A stretch of 64,000 bases of DNA from positions 11,685,643 through 11,749,642 of the forward strand of contig NC_021674.1 of the NCBI RefSeq assembly GCF_000247815.1, in the 5' to 3' direction. Shown one piece after another: positions 1 to 16,779 of the stretch. Within the stretch, counting starts at the first letter, position 1. Each line of letters starts with the position of its first letter. The notes under the pieces were generated by a model. It made no database searches. It was not told the origin of the DNA and saw nothing but the letters and a program-made list of their open reading frames with translations. The DNA comes from Ficedula albicollis (Eukaryota; Chordata; Aves; Passeriformes; Muscicapidae). The position numbers were made by a program, and so were the translations under genes.

Positions 1-1410
<1,410 letters not shown>

Positions 1411-3589
1411 AGGTGTAATACTGTCCTGTGGTCTCATAAAATTATGGCAGCTTCAAACTTCCCCTGAACATAATCCTACCAGTAATGTCAGCCCTTTCAC
1501 AACAGATATTACAGCAAAATGCTAGATTTTACTAAGAAGTCTGTCAACCTCTGCCATCTGCATCATGTATTTACATAAAAGAGACAAAAACATGAAGGGT
1601 TTTTCATCTTGCCATTCTCCCATCTCTCTGTCATAACACAAACATAACTCCCTGTATGGCAGAGAACTGGAAGACGAACCTGAAGCCTCCATCGTAGGTT
1701 TGAGAGGGGATGGCAAGTCTTAGGCATTACATTCATTTATATAATGTTTAGCTCCACAGAAGTTGAAAATTTTGAATCTCGGATCACTGCTATGGTGAAA
1801 TGCACAAAAACAGTGCAGTTTTTTCCACAGTGTCAACAGCAGGAGCACAACAGGGAATTGGTCAAGGGATGGCCCTTTTTCTCCTGCTGCCCCTTTGTTT
1901 TCAGGAGCAAACCAGCTTTCTTCTCAGATAGAAGTATCTTGGGATATCTTCCAAGCTTTTATCAGAAACTTCCCAGGGAATCAAAGTCACTAGCACTGGT
2001 CAGGAATCTGAGAAATTATGTGGGGCATAGAGAAGGAGGAAAAATGCCAAAATTTGCCATTAAAAAAAAATTGTTAATTGCTCTTATTGCTTTGCTCCAA
2101 AGACAGAATATTATTTGTCTCCAGCAACAGAAGGCTGGAGAAACAAGTTACACTTCCACAGCAAATACAAAGGTCTGAACAAAGGAAAGCTCCAATGCTT
2201 CCTAGCCCTTGCATCCCCTGATCACTGCACTCCACACTGGCTGGAGAGCTAGGTAGAACTGAGGAAAACTGGGTTTCCCTGATCTTATCAGGAAGATTTT
2301 AATTTTTGCAAAGGGGAAGATCTGTGTTGATACCTAAGAGAGTAAGACAAAAGGCTGCATCTTTAGCCCAGGACAAACCTGTCATTAATGCTGCTAGAAA
2401 AGGCCCTGAAGATTGACTTATACTGCACTGCCATTGCTAAGGGCTGCTGTGCTTCTTCTTCCCAAGCTGCCATCCATCCCTCTTTTTCCCTGTTAAAGAT
2501 GAACCATGGATGAAATATTAAGCTCTGACTGGAGAACCCCCACCTGGAGGCAGAGGGCACTTCTGCCTTACGGGTTGCAAGGGTCCAAGTACAAATAAGC
2601 CAGTCACATTAAGGGGGCACATAAAGGATCTCAGGCAACAAAGGAGATGAAAGATTTTGATTTATTCAATTAAATGCTTACATCCTCTGCATTTACAGCC
2701 CCCTTCTTCTCCTCGTCCCATGAGACAAGCAGTTTGGGAGTACTGTTAACCATGGGCACCTGGTTAACTGCTCCTGTAAGAAGCTCTGCATCCACTCTCC
2801 TCAGGCTCCTGGATCAGCACAGCCAAGTCTCCCTTTCTAATCCTTTTCTGAAATGTAACAACCGCCATCACTGGGTTTTTTCTTTCCAAAGAAGTCATCA
2901 TTTAAATGCCAAACTCACTCTCAGTGGAAGATTTTCATCTAACCTTGCCTCCCTCCACATACACATATTTATTCTCCCAATAGCAACACAGATTCACTAG
3001 CATAGAGATGTCAATAATGGGACTCAGCTCTTCCTTGTATATTATAGCTTCTATCCTGAGCAGGATTAATCTTGGCAGCTGTCTGACAAGAGACTGTGTG
3101 CTAAGAAAATGGTTTGATCTAAAACTTGAAAAAAACCAAAATAATCTTTGAGAGAACAAACTATGTTTAAACCCTTCTACTGAAGGAAAAGACTATTTAC
3201 TAACAGAAAATACCCACCAACAGCAAAAAATACAGAGGTATTGGTCAGAAAGGAAAAAAATGATCACGCATTTTTTCTTTCCTTTTATTTATGTGGCCAC
3301 TTTTCAAAATGTTTACATAATAATACAGCTGAGGCCACAGCTGTATTTATAATACAGGAGACCAGAAGGTAAGTCGCCTTTGAAAATAACAATGAAGGTG
3401 CATTGGGTTTGAATGGCCTGGTTTTGGTAGCAGTGGGGGAGCAGGGGTGGCTTCTGTAGGAAGCTGCTAAAGCTGCTAGAAGCTTCCACCGTGCCTGGCA
3501 GAGACAAGCCCTGGCAGCTTCAAACACAGTCTTGCCACTGGCAAGCCTGGGACAATTAGAAATGGTGGTAATGCCTCCGTGATAACACA
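1411..3589. other. Intron 2 sequence of the convertase gene, no supported gene
   Basis: Unique AT-rich sequence with short random-looking reading frames. The longest, at 1744-2178, has no recognisable domain. I looked on the minus strand for the next convertase exon and did not find it. Confidence 0.5.
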
Positions 3590-4472
3590 TTTAAGAAGGA
3601 AAAAAAAGAAGTTATTGCACAGTTGTAATTACCAGAGAAGACTGGCGTGAGAATATGTAAGAGGAACAACTCTGCAAACACCAAGGTCAGTGGAAAAGGA
3701 GGAGCAGCAAGTGCTCCTGGCACCACAGCTGGGATTCCTCCGCAGCCTGTAGTGTAGACCATGGTGAGGCAGCTGTGCCCTCCAGCCCATGGAGATCCAT
3801 GGGGATGCAGAGATCCACCTGCAGCCTATGGAAGAGACCCATGCCAGAGCAGTTGGGTGCCTGAGAGGTGGTTGTGACCCTGTGGGAGGCCCATAGAGGG
3901 AGGAGCCCATGCTGGAGCAGCCTGTCCTTGAATAGCTGTACCCCATGGAAGAGTGACCCATGCTACTTTGGGAGTTTTGGGAGGACTGCTGCCCATGGGA
4001 TGGAATCACACCGCAGCAGTTTGCAGCAGGTGCTCATGAGATGGACTCAGGCTGGAAGTTTGTGGAACTGTCTCCTGCAGCCCCCACAATGGCATGAGGG
4101 AACAACTCCTCTCCCTAAGCAACAGAAGAAACCACAGGTGAAGAACTGACCATAATCCCACTCCCCATCTCCTTGCACCACTGGAGTAGGAAGTAGAGCT
4201 GGGAAGGAGGGAGGGAGGGGTGGGGGGAAGGTGTTTTTAAGGATTCAATTTACTTTTCATAATCCTACTCTTATTTTGTTAGTGTAAATAAATTCAGTTC
4301 ATATCTCTAATTACAGCCTGTTTTGCGCATGATGTTTGATGATTGATCTCTCCCATTCCTTCTCTCAACCCATGAGCCCTTCATTATATTTTCTCTCCCC
4401 GTCCTGCTGGGAAGGGGAGTGACAGAGTGAATTGGCAGACACCTGGCATTCAGCCAGCATCAGTCACCTACA
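3590..4472 (+). mobile_element. Avian ERVL-type LTR / 3' internal fragment
   Basis: The segment has repeated 'cccatgg...ctggagcag' phrases, a G-rich stretch (about 4200-4230), an AATAAA within 'gtgtaaataaattcag' (about 4286-4300), and an end like 'cacctggcattcagccagcatcagtcacctaca'. This is the pattern I know from a common bird ERVL-related repeat (family knowledge, from memory). The right end at 4472 is fairly secure; the left boundary is approximate. The ORFs on both strands here are by-products of the repeat. Confidence 0.7.
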
Positions 4473-5650
4473 GAATCAAATCCCATGGTTTTGCTTTCTT
4501 TTAGTTGTGGTGGAGCAGGACAGGACTCCATTTCCCCATCCTGCTTCTGCTGTACTAGCACACAAGGCAATATGAAGTATATCCATATTTCTGATTCACT
4601 TTTCCAGGGCAACCACATTGATGAAGCCTACCACTGTCCCTCATTACTAAAAGCAAAGTTTGCTCTTATAGAAGCTGTATTTCCCCTTGCTCACTGGCAA
4701 GACTACCTAAAGGCCCCATCGCTCTGAGACTGTGTTGTGGCATGCACTTGGGAAGCTACACATTTTGATGTCAATGTGGATACCTGCACTTTTTTCTTGA
4801 ACAGTTCAATCTTAAAACTAATGTATTTGAGATGGCTCTTCAAAACAAAAATTAGTTCTTCCTGGATTTCTAGAAATGTAGTAACATTCCATTCCCACCC
4901 CCCTTAACTGTTGTGATGTTTATCACATAACTGCTGTAATGTTTTTAGCATAACTCCAAATTATTTTGGTTCAAAAATACAGTAAATTTTACACAACAAA
5001 GCATTTTTGAGCATTTTAAAAGACACGCAGATCATGGAAATGATGCAGTAAACTGTTTGCATAGTGCAGTGCCATCTGTCTTAGACTCCTGAAAAACTGA
5101 CATGGATCCTCAAGGGACTTACTTGACTAAAAAACATTAATTGAGTGAACATCTGCGCTGTTTTTCAGCTAGTAACTAAAATTAGCTAAGCATTGGAACC
5201 CCCTTAAAAGTGAAAAGTATACAGAATAAGCGCAGCCCACTTTCTCACATTTAGGTAGGGCCAAGCAACTTTTTGCAGCACTTACCACACAGCATTTACC
5301 ATAAAGATTCCTGAGCGATTTTTATAGCCCTGTGGTGGAAATTTTCTACCAGGCTAGCCTGAAAACAGGAACATTTTATTCTTGACTTCACACATTAACA
5401 TATTAACCATGACAGTGCTGCCATTTGTTGCTAAGTAAAATTGATCGTAAATGGTCCAGAGAGCTGCCATTACATTTAGAAATTACTTTTAGAGTTTGAA
5501 ATTAAGTGCTGTCAACACAATTCATGTTTCCATTTATACACAAATTTGACAGGAATTTTTATGGCTTCACATAAAAAGAAACCTCACAAAGAAAAGAAGA
5601 AGAGAGATAAGGCTATTGATTTTAATTGCTCTCAAACTGTATTACATAAA
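4473..5650. other. Intron 2 sequence, nothing recognised
   Basis: AT-rich, no repeat family or exon recognised on either strand. Confidence 0.5.
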
Positions 5651-6541
<891 letters not shown>

Positions 6542-8534
6542 ACCTATACGGCATCATAAAAGCTCAAAGACTATTCAACAGGGCAGGCTAGACGAGAAAA
6601 CATCACGTTATGCATGGAAATGAAACACTGTTTCATTCCCCTTCCATTTTCCAGCACAAACCACCAACTCAGAATTCACCCAGGGTTGTCCTCTTTCTCA
6701 CACAGGAAATATTCTCAGTTATTTAAACATGGCTTTATTCCCTGAAATCAAAGGAGGGAGCCATTGGTACACAGTACCAGGATGAGGTAGAGATTATCAG
6801 GAAAAATGAGATTTCACTGCATGTGACAGAAGCCAACTGGGAGTATAGAAACTGCAAATATCAGATGACTACAAAAGGGAGCATCTCTGAATAAGAAGGT
6901 AAATTCATTTAAGCTGTTCTTAATAGCAGTGCAGACACTTAGTCCAGAGTATCAATGCAAAAGCCAGTCTGGAATTAGTAAAGGAATGCTCAGATATGTA
7001 ATAGTAGGCTGCAGTGAGAATTGGTGGTTTCATATAAATATCACAGGTATTTGTAAAATTTTCAGAGACTTACAGAAATGTTTATTTCCAAAGAGCATAT
7101 GGAATGACTCTGCACAGCGACTGTACTCAGCTACTACTTTTCAATGTTCTAAATTAATTGTGTGCTTTTTTTCTTAAATTTTCTCATGCATTTCCTCCTG
7201 AATGACTTTACAAGATTGGGCGGTTCAGATACAGGAAACACATCTCAGGACATTTGCTTTAGTATCCACTAATTGTAGATTTCCCCCAGTGATTTTACTC
7301 TCTGATCCCTGCTCAGTAAACAAACAATGGAAGCCTGCAAATTTCAAGGCAGGTTGGATATGTCTCTGCCTCATAATCCCTCACCTGTATCTGGTTTTCT
7401 CTTTGGAGAAGGGGACCAGGAAGAGGTACCCTAGAGCACCCAGCTATCAGCCTCTCAAGACAGAGTAATGAGGCAGGCAGCACCTGGAACCTGTGTGGTT
7501 CCCTCACATGGCTCTCAACCACAGAAGTGACTAGCCATGGGCATACTAGCTGGACCTGGGCCTGGAATTACTTGAAATTTTACTGCAGAAGCAGGAAAAT
7601 TAAACGGAGTTCATGAGACCTTGCTTGCTCTGGTGTCACAACAACAATTATGATCTTATTTAACCTATTTTCCTCTTCTTCCTACTCAAGTGTTTCATTG
7701 TCATGAGTGTTTCAATAACACAAATCTGGCAATCACATTCTGTCTGGAATAAAACTGTTTCCCTCTCTTCACAGTGCAGTGAATTGAAAACTTACTATAA
7801 TCTATTTGCTGTTATGATATCATTCCTCAGGCCTACTTTCTTTGAGCAGTAAATATACTTCTTGTTCTACCTGGTCCAACTTCAGCCCAGTATTAAACTG
7901 GTGCAAAACCTCTGCATATAACGAAAAAGAATTTGTCAGTGCCAGCTCATAACCTTCCACAAAAGGGGCTTTTTTCTCCTGTCTGAGAGGTTTATGCTTC
8001 TGAAAACTGAGCACACCATTTGTAGACTGTAATCAAGAGGCTCTAAAAGAACTACTCAAGTTTGACATCTTACATTCCTCCAGTAACTGGAGGTGTTTAT
8101 ACTATTCCCTGAGAAAAAGGGACTCTATGGCTATTGCTGAGAAAGTGCCACTATTCATACCACAAGGTATTCAGGGCTGAATAACCTATGGGTAGCAGGT
8201 TTCGTGGAGGGGACAACCAGAGATGTACCTCAGATGGCTTCTCCCCACATTACAGAGCACACAGAGATGTCCTCATGACTACGGCATCACTGAGTCTTAC
8301 TGGAGAGAGGATGCATCTCAGAGAATGACTACCTCTGACAGTGAAATAAAAATAAAAGCTGAGGCTGTTTGGGAAGTGCATGCTACAGAAGCCACCAAGC
8401 TTGAAACAAGCACAGGGGGAAAAAAAACCTCATAATCGTAGCCACAGATTCTATCATCACCCTGATCTCATAAAAAAATGGTCTGTGTCACAAAGAAAAC
8501 ATGACAGCTGCACATGTAATGATGAAACACTTAC
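6542..8534. other. Intron 2 sequence adjacent to exon 2, no supported feature
   Basis: Unique sequence between poly-C tract 2 and the exon 2 splice donor. No further coding exon or known repeat recognised. Confidence 0.5.
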
Positions 8535-8639
8535 CCTGGAGTCCTTTTCCAGACGAAGCTTGTGTTGAAGGCTGCGTCTTCTCCTGGCTTTAGCAAGGCC
8601 ATTGTGATAAAAAAAGTATCCAGATTCTAAAAAAGGGAG
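8535..8639 (-). CDS. PCSK2-like: PCSK2-like proprotein convertase, exon 2 (prodomain)
   Basis: On the minus strand a 105-bp phase-0 exon lies between a CAG acceptor (8640-8642, after a purine/pyrimidine-biased tract) and a GTAAGT-type donor (GT at 8533-8534). It encodes 35 residues including YFFYHNGLAKARRRRSL, which matches the PCSK2 prodomain YHFYHNGLAKAKRRRSL region. The tetra-arginine is where the family has its internal prodomain cleavage site. In the family the prodomain folds the subtilisin-like catalytic domain in the ER and inhibits it until the secretory granule, where the enzyme cuts prohormones at paired basic residues. Length and both splice phases fit the family exon. About 10 of 35 residues differ from mammalian PCSK2 as I remember it, more than I would expect for the orthologue, so a paralogue is possible. 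Confidence 0.88.
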
Positions 8640-11600
8640 CTGAGGAAGAGAGAGAGGGGAGAAAGAAAAAAAAAATGTAGTTACTGGCTGTTAACAAGGA
8701 TGACAAGAAAACTTTTACCTGTGAAGTGATTCAGGAATCTACAATACAACTTGTGAAGAGCAATACCAAAGAGCCCAAATCACTCTTGAGGATGCCACTC
8801 CTAAGTTATTTTTGAAAAGTGCACCCAGTAGCATTGAAGTTGCTTGCTACAGGTGTACATTGCATAACTTCCCTTGTACACACTTGCTACTCTTTCCACC
8901 TTACATTTAAGGTCAACAGTGCCAATATCTCTGATGGGCACCCCAAATCACAAGAGGAAACATGCCCTATTTCCTGAAAAAGCCAGAATAAAAGAACAAA
9001 ATTAACTGCAAAAGATTTGAAACTGCAGAGAGCATCCCTCACCAAGAGAGTCTTACATAAATGCTTTGCTGAGCTGTGATAACACACCCAAACTGACACC
9101 ATAAGACGGAAGGCAGAAAGCAAAGAGATTTCCACTTTCAGAAAAATATGATACTTGGAATTTATTCTGAGCACCCCAAAATGGAATATACAAAGCATAT
9201 TAAGAAAACAGACAGCTCAGTGTTCAGGTGGGAACTGTGTTCTACGCCTTTAATATCCAAGACATTTAAGGAACAAGCAAACACCTCTGGAGGGCTTCTC
9301 ATTATTAAATGCACTTCTCTCCTCTGGACTGGCAGAGAGCAACTGAAGGCTAATAGACATTTAGCTTTTAGAAGACTAAAAGACATAGTGTTAGGAGAAC
9401 AGCATCCCACTTCCGGCACTTGATTAGGAAGCTAAACTTGAATCTCAAATGATCAGTTCTTTCCTCATTTGAACTTAAGAGGGACATTCCAGTTGAACAT
9501 TTAAATCTAAGCAAGTAAATGCATGTTTTCAAACCAAGCTTGTCCTTGTAAAAGTTGAAAAAAATGGTTGGGAAGTTATACATTAATGCTGTGGATACTT
9601 CAACTTCAAAGGTTCGACTAGCCTGCATGTAAAATACCTCTTTAAAAGAGATATTCTAGAACAGCTATGACAGCCTGTTCCATTTCTTTTTATTATCTAT
9701 ACTTCATAATAACAAAAACATCTTAGCAGGAGTTCAAAGTTCTTTACTGAAATACCAAGGCTGATGTCTAGATAGAAAAAAATGTTAAGAAAACCTGGGC
9801 TGAATACAGGTAGCAGCATCACACTGCCATAAAACAGATTCTCTTCCTGTATACTGGTATATACAGTGCACAAATATAAATTACCTTCTACAAAATTATT
9901 GCCTGCTTCAGTCAATCTATCACTATATTTGGTACACTTCCACAAATATGTTTTACTATACATGGGAAGCAGTGTGAAAATAGAAGATAGTGAAATCTAA
10001 AAGTTTAAAATCTGGTCATTCAAAAAACGAGTAAGCAGGTTTAGGTTTTCTTTTCCTTCAAAGTACTTTTTTATGTTAATTGAAACATTTACTATCACTG
10101 AAATGAAAGCATTTCATTTTCATGTTCAAGTTTCATTCTGTATGATATATAAATGTGAAGTAACTTTAAAAAAAACAAAGCATTCTGTTCTGATAAAAAA
10201 GACCTCTTTTAAAGTGTTTATAAAAGGTTAAGGAGACTTCATCAAAATCATTATGGTTCCCTGGAGCTGATCTGTACAGCTGACTGGAAAGCTTTTCTGG
10301 GCGAATAATCAGAATATTTAGTTTCAGCTCCATACACCTGTGAAAAATACAACAGCTGAGGTAGAAGGAGAAAGAAAGCTATGAAAGCTCACACTAGAGG
10401 CCACAAATTCTCCTGCACTTTGTATATATCCTCAGAGTCAGAGCTCTGAAAGTTCAACTTCTGTCTGGGTTTAGGTAATTGTTTTAAAAAGTATTTTAAC
10501 AGTTTTAAAAAACAGATTTACATTGTATCTGACATCTTTACCAACTGGGTCATCAGGTATTTACATAACCCAGAGTTTGGTAATAGATCTGGCTCTCCAG
10601 GACAAGGCCCTTCCCCCACATTCGATACATTACTCTATGCCTCAAAAACAGGCAGGAGGAAAAAAATCTAAATAGGCAGAGTAGTTACAGCTTGAAATCC
10701 ATCCTGGTGTTGCCATCCATTACCATTCTTTGCTGTCTGTGCCCCAATTAGCCCTCTAATTCTCTCTGTGCAATCAGGCTACTTTTCTTCCTTTTATTTC
10801 AATATCAACCATTAAAATCAAATAGAGTCAAATATTGATCTTGATGCTCTTCCATTAAGGACTAGTCTAAGCAATTTTAAAGATATCTGGAAGTATAAAA
10901 CAGATATTTGCTGTTTATTTTCCATTTAAGGTTAATTTCTAGAACCTCTTAGCACAAAGCAATATTGTATATAGTAACCTTTTAAAGTTGGTGTATTCAA
11001 GTTTGACCATAAGCAATTACAATTAGTACAGCAATGACCAGACTTACAGACAAAGTCATGAATAAGATTGACTAAGATTATCCACTCTTTCCACAGTTAT
11101 CCCAGTAATCTTTGAGGAACTCTGATATTTTACGGTTCACATGGTTTTTCACACCAGATAAATTAAACCTAGAGGAGGACACCCAGGAAGGCAGCTCAGA
11201 GAGGCAATACCTGAAAGATCATGTGATCTAGAAAGATGAATTCTGAATAATGAATAGCAGAAATCAAGCAATTTTCAGGAAGAATCTAAATTCTGCAGTA
11301 AATCCTTGAAATCAATGAACATACATATAGGAAAAATCAGACACCATGGAAAGGGCCTAAAATGTCAAGCTTTGATGAAGATTTTGCACTGAGATCTGTG
11401 AATACCACAAGCATTGACTGAAACTTCCAATTCTGAGGGACTCTTGCTACCAGGACAGTAACATCTTGGCTTCAACCAAATGGAGGACACAGGTAGCGCA
11501 CAGCAGGATTTACATTCCCTCTATCAGCTACTCCAGGGAGTCTCTTTTGATTTGGAGCAAAAGAAATAATAGTGAAATGAACAGTGCAAATAATTAAGTG

Positions 11601-12224
11601 AAATGAAAACAGACTCCAAAGTGTCATCAGCAGTTTCTGCTCTGTAATGTCATAACTGTAAAGCTGGAATTGTTATGGAGTAAAATTCCTATTCTGGCAA
11701 CATCAGGCTCAGCATGCACAATGGAGCAACAGTGCACTCAGCCTGGCGGCTCAGGTTCCTGCCCTCAAACATAATTATCTATTAAGTAAGATAACTAATT
11801 ACTGGATAGCACTTTAATATTCAAGTGAGGAGGATTATTTAGAATTAGAAATGGGCCTACTTACTGCCTTGATGTATAAATATTGTCCATTACAAGGCAC
11901 AACTTTCAGAATCTCAGGAATTACAAGCACTTCATTACTTGCAGTATTTGTATAAAAGTACTGGTGAAAAATACATAAAAGCAAAACCAAAATTACAAAT
12001 AAAACAAAGCAAGTAGAGCAAAACATTTTATATCTACCTGTCTCCTCCTTTTCTTCATATTTGCAGCCTCCTTGTGGTTATTAATAACACTTTCTGAAGC
12101 AAAGATTGAATGTATTTAACCCTCTTCCTGAAGGACATGGACCAGAAAATAACTTTTAAAAATTCAGTGATCAACTAAATGCAGGAAAGAAAAACTCTTT
12201 CAATGGAAGAGGCTTAACTGAAAG
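8640..12224. other. Intron 1, 3' part, no supported feature
   Basis: AT-rich unique sequence. A purine-rich stretch (about 8636-8680) precedes the exon 2 acceptor when read on the plus strand. No other exon recognised. Confidence 0.5.
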
Positions 12225-12290
12225 CAAAATAGACTTGATGATTTTAGGGTCTTTCCCAACCTTAACCAGCCACGATTCTATGAAAATGGT
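12225..12290 (+). mobile_element. CR1 LINE 3' tail fragment
   Basis: The phrase 'gacttgatgattttagggtctttcccaac...' followed by 'gattctatga' is the characteristic 3' end of avian CR1 elements (family knowledge). It is short and degraded, with a single ATTCTATGA unit. Confidence 0.7.
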
Positions 12291-15200
12291 TAGGGTGTAC
12301 CATTTGGTATGGAAAGAAGCAGGAAAAGTTTCATATTGCCCACAGTTTTAGCACCAATACATCTGAGGTATTTTAGCTGCTCTCAGGCTACTGCTGAACC
12401 ACAGAAGTTGAGGTGTAATTATTACTGAAATAAAAATAAGTAAGTTAAATTCATGGTTCTCAACCTTTCTGCACTCTCTTCCTTACAGTCTTTCCCCAGA
12501 AAGAAAAGGGAGTGACTCTCTGCTGCCCTAGATGGGGTTGCTGGGAAGAAGGCCTGTAAACACACAGCTACAATTCTCCCCTGCCAGGCTCAAGCATCGC
12601 TCCTGAGAGTTGTCATTCCCCAGTATTGAAAGGGAGAAAAAGATCACCCACTGCTGAGCCCTCAACTGCTCTGAGAAGGAAAAATCAGGTATAAAGTAGT
12701 CTGGTCCTCAGAGACACCTGATCTAGGATAGGGCAGCACACATGGTTCCCTCAGAGCTGATGGCTTCCATCCCATCTTGTCTACTTAACAGAGAAAAATC
12801 AAACTACCCTTCTTTCCTGGTCCTGCCTTGAACAATATGTACAGTGACACTAGTCACAGTTTTGCCTGTCACAAAGCAAAGTAAATTAGTATAAGCTGCC
12901 AAGCAGTGCAGAAGTTTAAAGAAAAGCCATAGAAAGACTAAAATCAGATAATGTTCCTCATTCTAAAGCTGTAGCAACTGAGACCACCTTGGGCAGAGCT
13001 AACACTGAAAACAAGCATCAGCATCTCCTGACCAGAAAAGCCCATTTAGGAAAGGTATTATGAAGCAGCAACAAATTCTTAAGAAAATACTCTAGTCGAA
13101 TAAAGCCACCAGTGGTATCAATACTTTACCTGGCTCTCAGGGACAGGTCCAGCATTCACAGCCTATCACTAGTTTCAAGAGGTAATATACAAGACAAAAA
13201 TAAAGATGAACATTAGTTCCATGGCTTACCTTTAATATCAAATTTTACTGGCTCCTTATCTTCAACATTGCATTTTACTGCCTCACTACAGAGCTCTACA
13301 TACACTATGGTGCCCACAAAAAGCTTAAGAACTACCTGGATTGCCCCCTCTTGTTTTAATGGCAACTATCTTTGCCCAGCCTTCCCATACTGCCTTTCAC
13401 ACTGTTTCACACAGTACAGAATCCCTACAGTATACTGCTGGCTTTTGTGCATCATTTCCAATGATTTCTCCCCAATACTGTAATATTCTAAAACCAGCTT
13501 ATTTTAATCTTTTGTTAAGGTTCCTCTCCCAAGTTACTAATGGGGACAAGTCTGCAACAACTTTCTTTTGAGCAAAATAATTTATAAATACAAGCAAAGG
13601 GCAATCTATAGTAAGCTACCGCCTTCTTTGGTCACTAAAATTCAGCATAAAGGGATCTGTCAGTGAATGCTGATTCATGGGAAACCCTCATTCAGCCAGG
13701 CTAACAGACCCTCCCCAGAGCTCCTTGCCTCCTTAGTATGAATATGTGGCCATGGATGTGAGAGTTCAAACAAACACTGGTGCTAAAGGAAAAAATATAT
13801 ATACCCATACCTTAAATAAAAAAATTAAAATAATTTTTTGGTTTTTAAAGTGCAACACAAAACATCTCTCACCACAGAGTTCCAAGCACTGACCAAGCAT
13901 CCCTCCTGACTTTGAAAGGAACCATAAATTGACACAGGTGACCTCTTTCATCCCATTACTGCTCAGTAATTAGACCAACAAAATATGACCTAAATCCAGT
14001 ACAAATGAATGTATTTGGAGCCTTCATGGGCCCCACAGGCCTCACACCTTCAGTTACCATTGTACCATTACAAAGTACCCTGCAGCAGAAATTAGAAATT
14101 TTTTTATCCCAGTTTCACCAAATGCACTGAGGATGCTTATATGAGGATGCAATATGATTTTTTAAACTCTCTTTTGCTAATTTTCCCTCACCTCAATTAG
14201 CATTAGAAATCATTTTACCTTTAAATACACAGATGGGAGCCAGGTCTGAAGTCAAAAGCCCTCACTCACTTTAGGGACGAGGACAATGTAAGAGAAGAGC
14301 CAGCTAGAAACACAGGCAGCCGCACCAAAATGATACAGAACAAAGCATGAACATGAAAGGATTAATTCAAACATTGGCAGAGAAATGTGAAATAGCACAG
14401 AGGACTAAAGCTGGACCAGAGATGACCCAACATGAAATCCAGTCTACTGTGTCCCCACGGTCCCAGGCAAGGATTTCACACTCTCATTTGTGTGCTATAA
14501 TTACTTCAAAGGCTCAAAATAAGGATCTCAGGTGGAGCCAGGGTTCTGTGCAAGCTCCAAACAGCCCAAATGACTGGCAAAGGCAGGCCCAGGTCTGAGT
14601 GCTATGACTCAGTCTTCCTTGCATTGTACCTGTGTCCTAGCCAGCTGCCTCTACCAAAATCTAATCTGCTTCTCTTGACAAATCCGACAGGTGGAAGTGT
14701 TATAGTCATAGCTTCAGCACTCCCAAAAGATACATTTCATATTAAAACATCAGCAGATCATCTTTGTGAAATCAATTCATTAACACAAAGTGAAACATTC
14801 TCTTACAAATTGATTTGCAAACGCCTGACTCAGACATTTTTGTGTGTTTTCAGCTCCGTTTCATAAAAATAGCCAACCATCTCTTAAAGGAATCAACAAC
14901 AGGTGGTAGCAGTAAGAAGGGACTAAGACTAAGTAGAGATAGAAAAGTCAATGGAAATACCATAACACACATGATAACAAGGCCACATATTACTGTTATT
15001 TAGAATAGTGGTTATTCTGTAAGAACACAGCAACCCTGCTTTAAAAGTTCCATTACATCTTTTCAAGCCAGCAGAAGTAGTTTCCAATGGTTTCTGAAAA
15101 GTTTCCCCACCCCCACAGCAAAATACCTTTTCCTCTGTAAACAGGGGAAAGTAAAAAATTATGTCCAAAGACTCTGTAGAATATATGCCTTTGGACTTTA

Positions 15201-15887
15201 TTTTATCCAAAAGGATAAACAAACCTTTTTGCCTACCCCCTCTTGCATGCAGCAAGAACAAGGTTAAACAGACTCCTCAACAGCACAAGGTATTTAATAA
15301 AAAACTGGAAGTAAATGAAAGAAACTGAACTGGTTGTGGACTGCTATTACACTTACATGTCCAATCTGTCCATGTGGAATTCATCTGAATGCCCTGCACA
15401 ATTCATGGCAAAAGAAAAGAAGGCCCTTTCAAAGCATGATTTATCTCACTTATCTGAGGTAATAAAATGTTGTAATACAAGCTGAGCTGAGCCCCAGGAG
15501 CTCTTTCACTCTTAAGTCTGCTTAAGAGAAGCACTGCTGCTCACGTAGATCAAATCTGATGTTAAATGGCTATTGCCATTTTCTCATCAGTTTTGTTGTT
15601 ACATTATCCCACCCAATGCTTCCAAGCACTTACAAAACACTGCTTCACTGGTTTGGTTACAAGTTTGTGACACATGGAATTTGATCTGCAGTTGAATGAA
15701 TCACACAGGTATAAGGTTTTACTGTATCTGTATGATTGTCAAGTTTGTCACTGAAGAGCTCCATCTGCAAGCACATAAAGTCATACAAGTCATCTGTGAC
15801 AATACTCTGGATTTTTTGATAGTTTTATCAGTGAATTGGAGAAGCCATTTGGAAGTTTAAAAATGGTGATTCTAGTTTATGGGAATG
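12291..15887. other. Intron 1, no supported feature
   Basis: No repeat, exon or RNA gene recognised. Reading frames are short and domain-free. Confidence 0.45.
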
Positions 15888-15893
15888 GATCTG

Positions 15894-16530
15894 TGTTGGG
15901 AAGGATGAATCAGGAAAACCTTATAAATATGAGTGCTTAGCAAAAGAGTTTGAGAATATGGAAACCATAAGTGAGATAGAAATGATAGCAGTTTTCGACT
16001 GTGTGGCTGAGAGCAACAATGTAGATGCTTGAAGGCCTCTTTCCTTTGTCTAGATAAGGCTAGATGCTACAAATACCAAAGAGCCAGCAGACATCCTCTC
16101 CAAGTATGACAGGAAAGGTCCGAGATAAGGTTTACAGATAAGAAAGCAGTAAAACATGGTAATATAGCAATTCCTATAGGTTGTATGCAAATGTTAGAGA
16201 ATTTGTATCTTGTATTGGACTGGATAGTGGAAATTAGAATATTCAACATAGAAGAAGATTTATTGTGTTGTAAACGGGAAAATCTCTCTTTTACACCTCT
16301 TACACACTCTCTTACACACTCTCTTACTTCGTTCCCTTACTCCCCTCTCTCATCTCTTAGAACTCCTGCCCCCACACTCTTTCTTTCCATCCTGCTCTGA
16401 GCTGCGGCTGGCAGCTCCCAGCAGGGCTCTTTATACCTATGACCTATGCAATAAACTGCAAATTTCAAGACCAGAATATAGAGAGCACCTGAGTTTGTCC
16501 TGACAACCATCCCCCACAAAGGTTCCCACA
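15894..16530 (+). mobile_element. Solo LTR, class II-like (6-bp duplication)
   Basis: The LTR runs from TGTTGGGAAGG to GGTTCCCACA (637 bp) and is flanked by a perfect GATCTG duplication (15888-15893 and 16531-16536). An AATAAA polyadenylation signal sits at 16450-16455, and a CT-rich stretch with a repeated 'cttacacactct' motif lies at about 16300-16330. A 6-bp duplication is typical of class II (ERVK-like) retroviruses. No internal region remains. Confidence 0.85.
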
Positions 16531-16779
16531 GATCTGTGCAGTTTAGAGAATTTTATCTGTTACTCCCCAGTAACTGTAAACAGCATTATCAACTGTACCA
16601 GATGCCCAGCTGAAAGCATGATATTTCGCAGATTTCGAGGAGAATGTGGTTGCTTATACACTCAAATTAGACTGTCTGGGTTATCCAGATTGCAATTACC
16701 TGGAGAAGGTGATTACTATTGTTTGGCTGACAGGCTGAAGTGAAGGTTGAGCAATCACCATTATGTCCTCTTATATAAA

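Noticed and set aside
1744..2178. 144-codon plus-strand frame
   Set aside because: No domain, ordinary composition, inside an intron. Probably chance.
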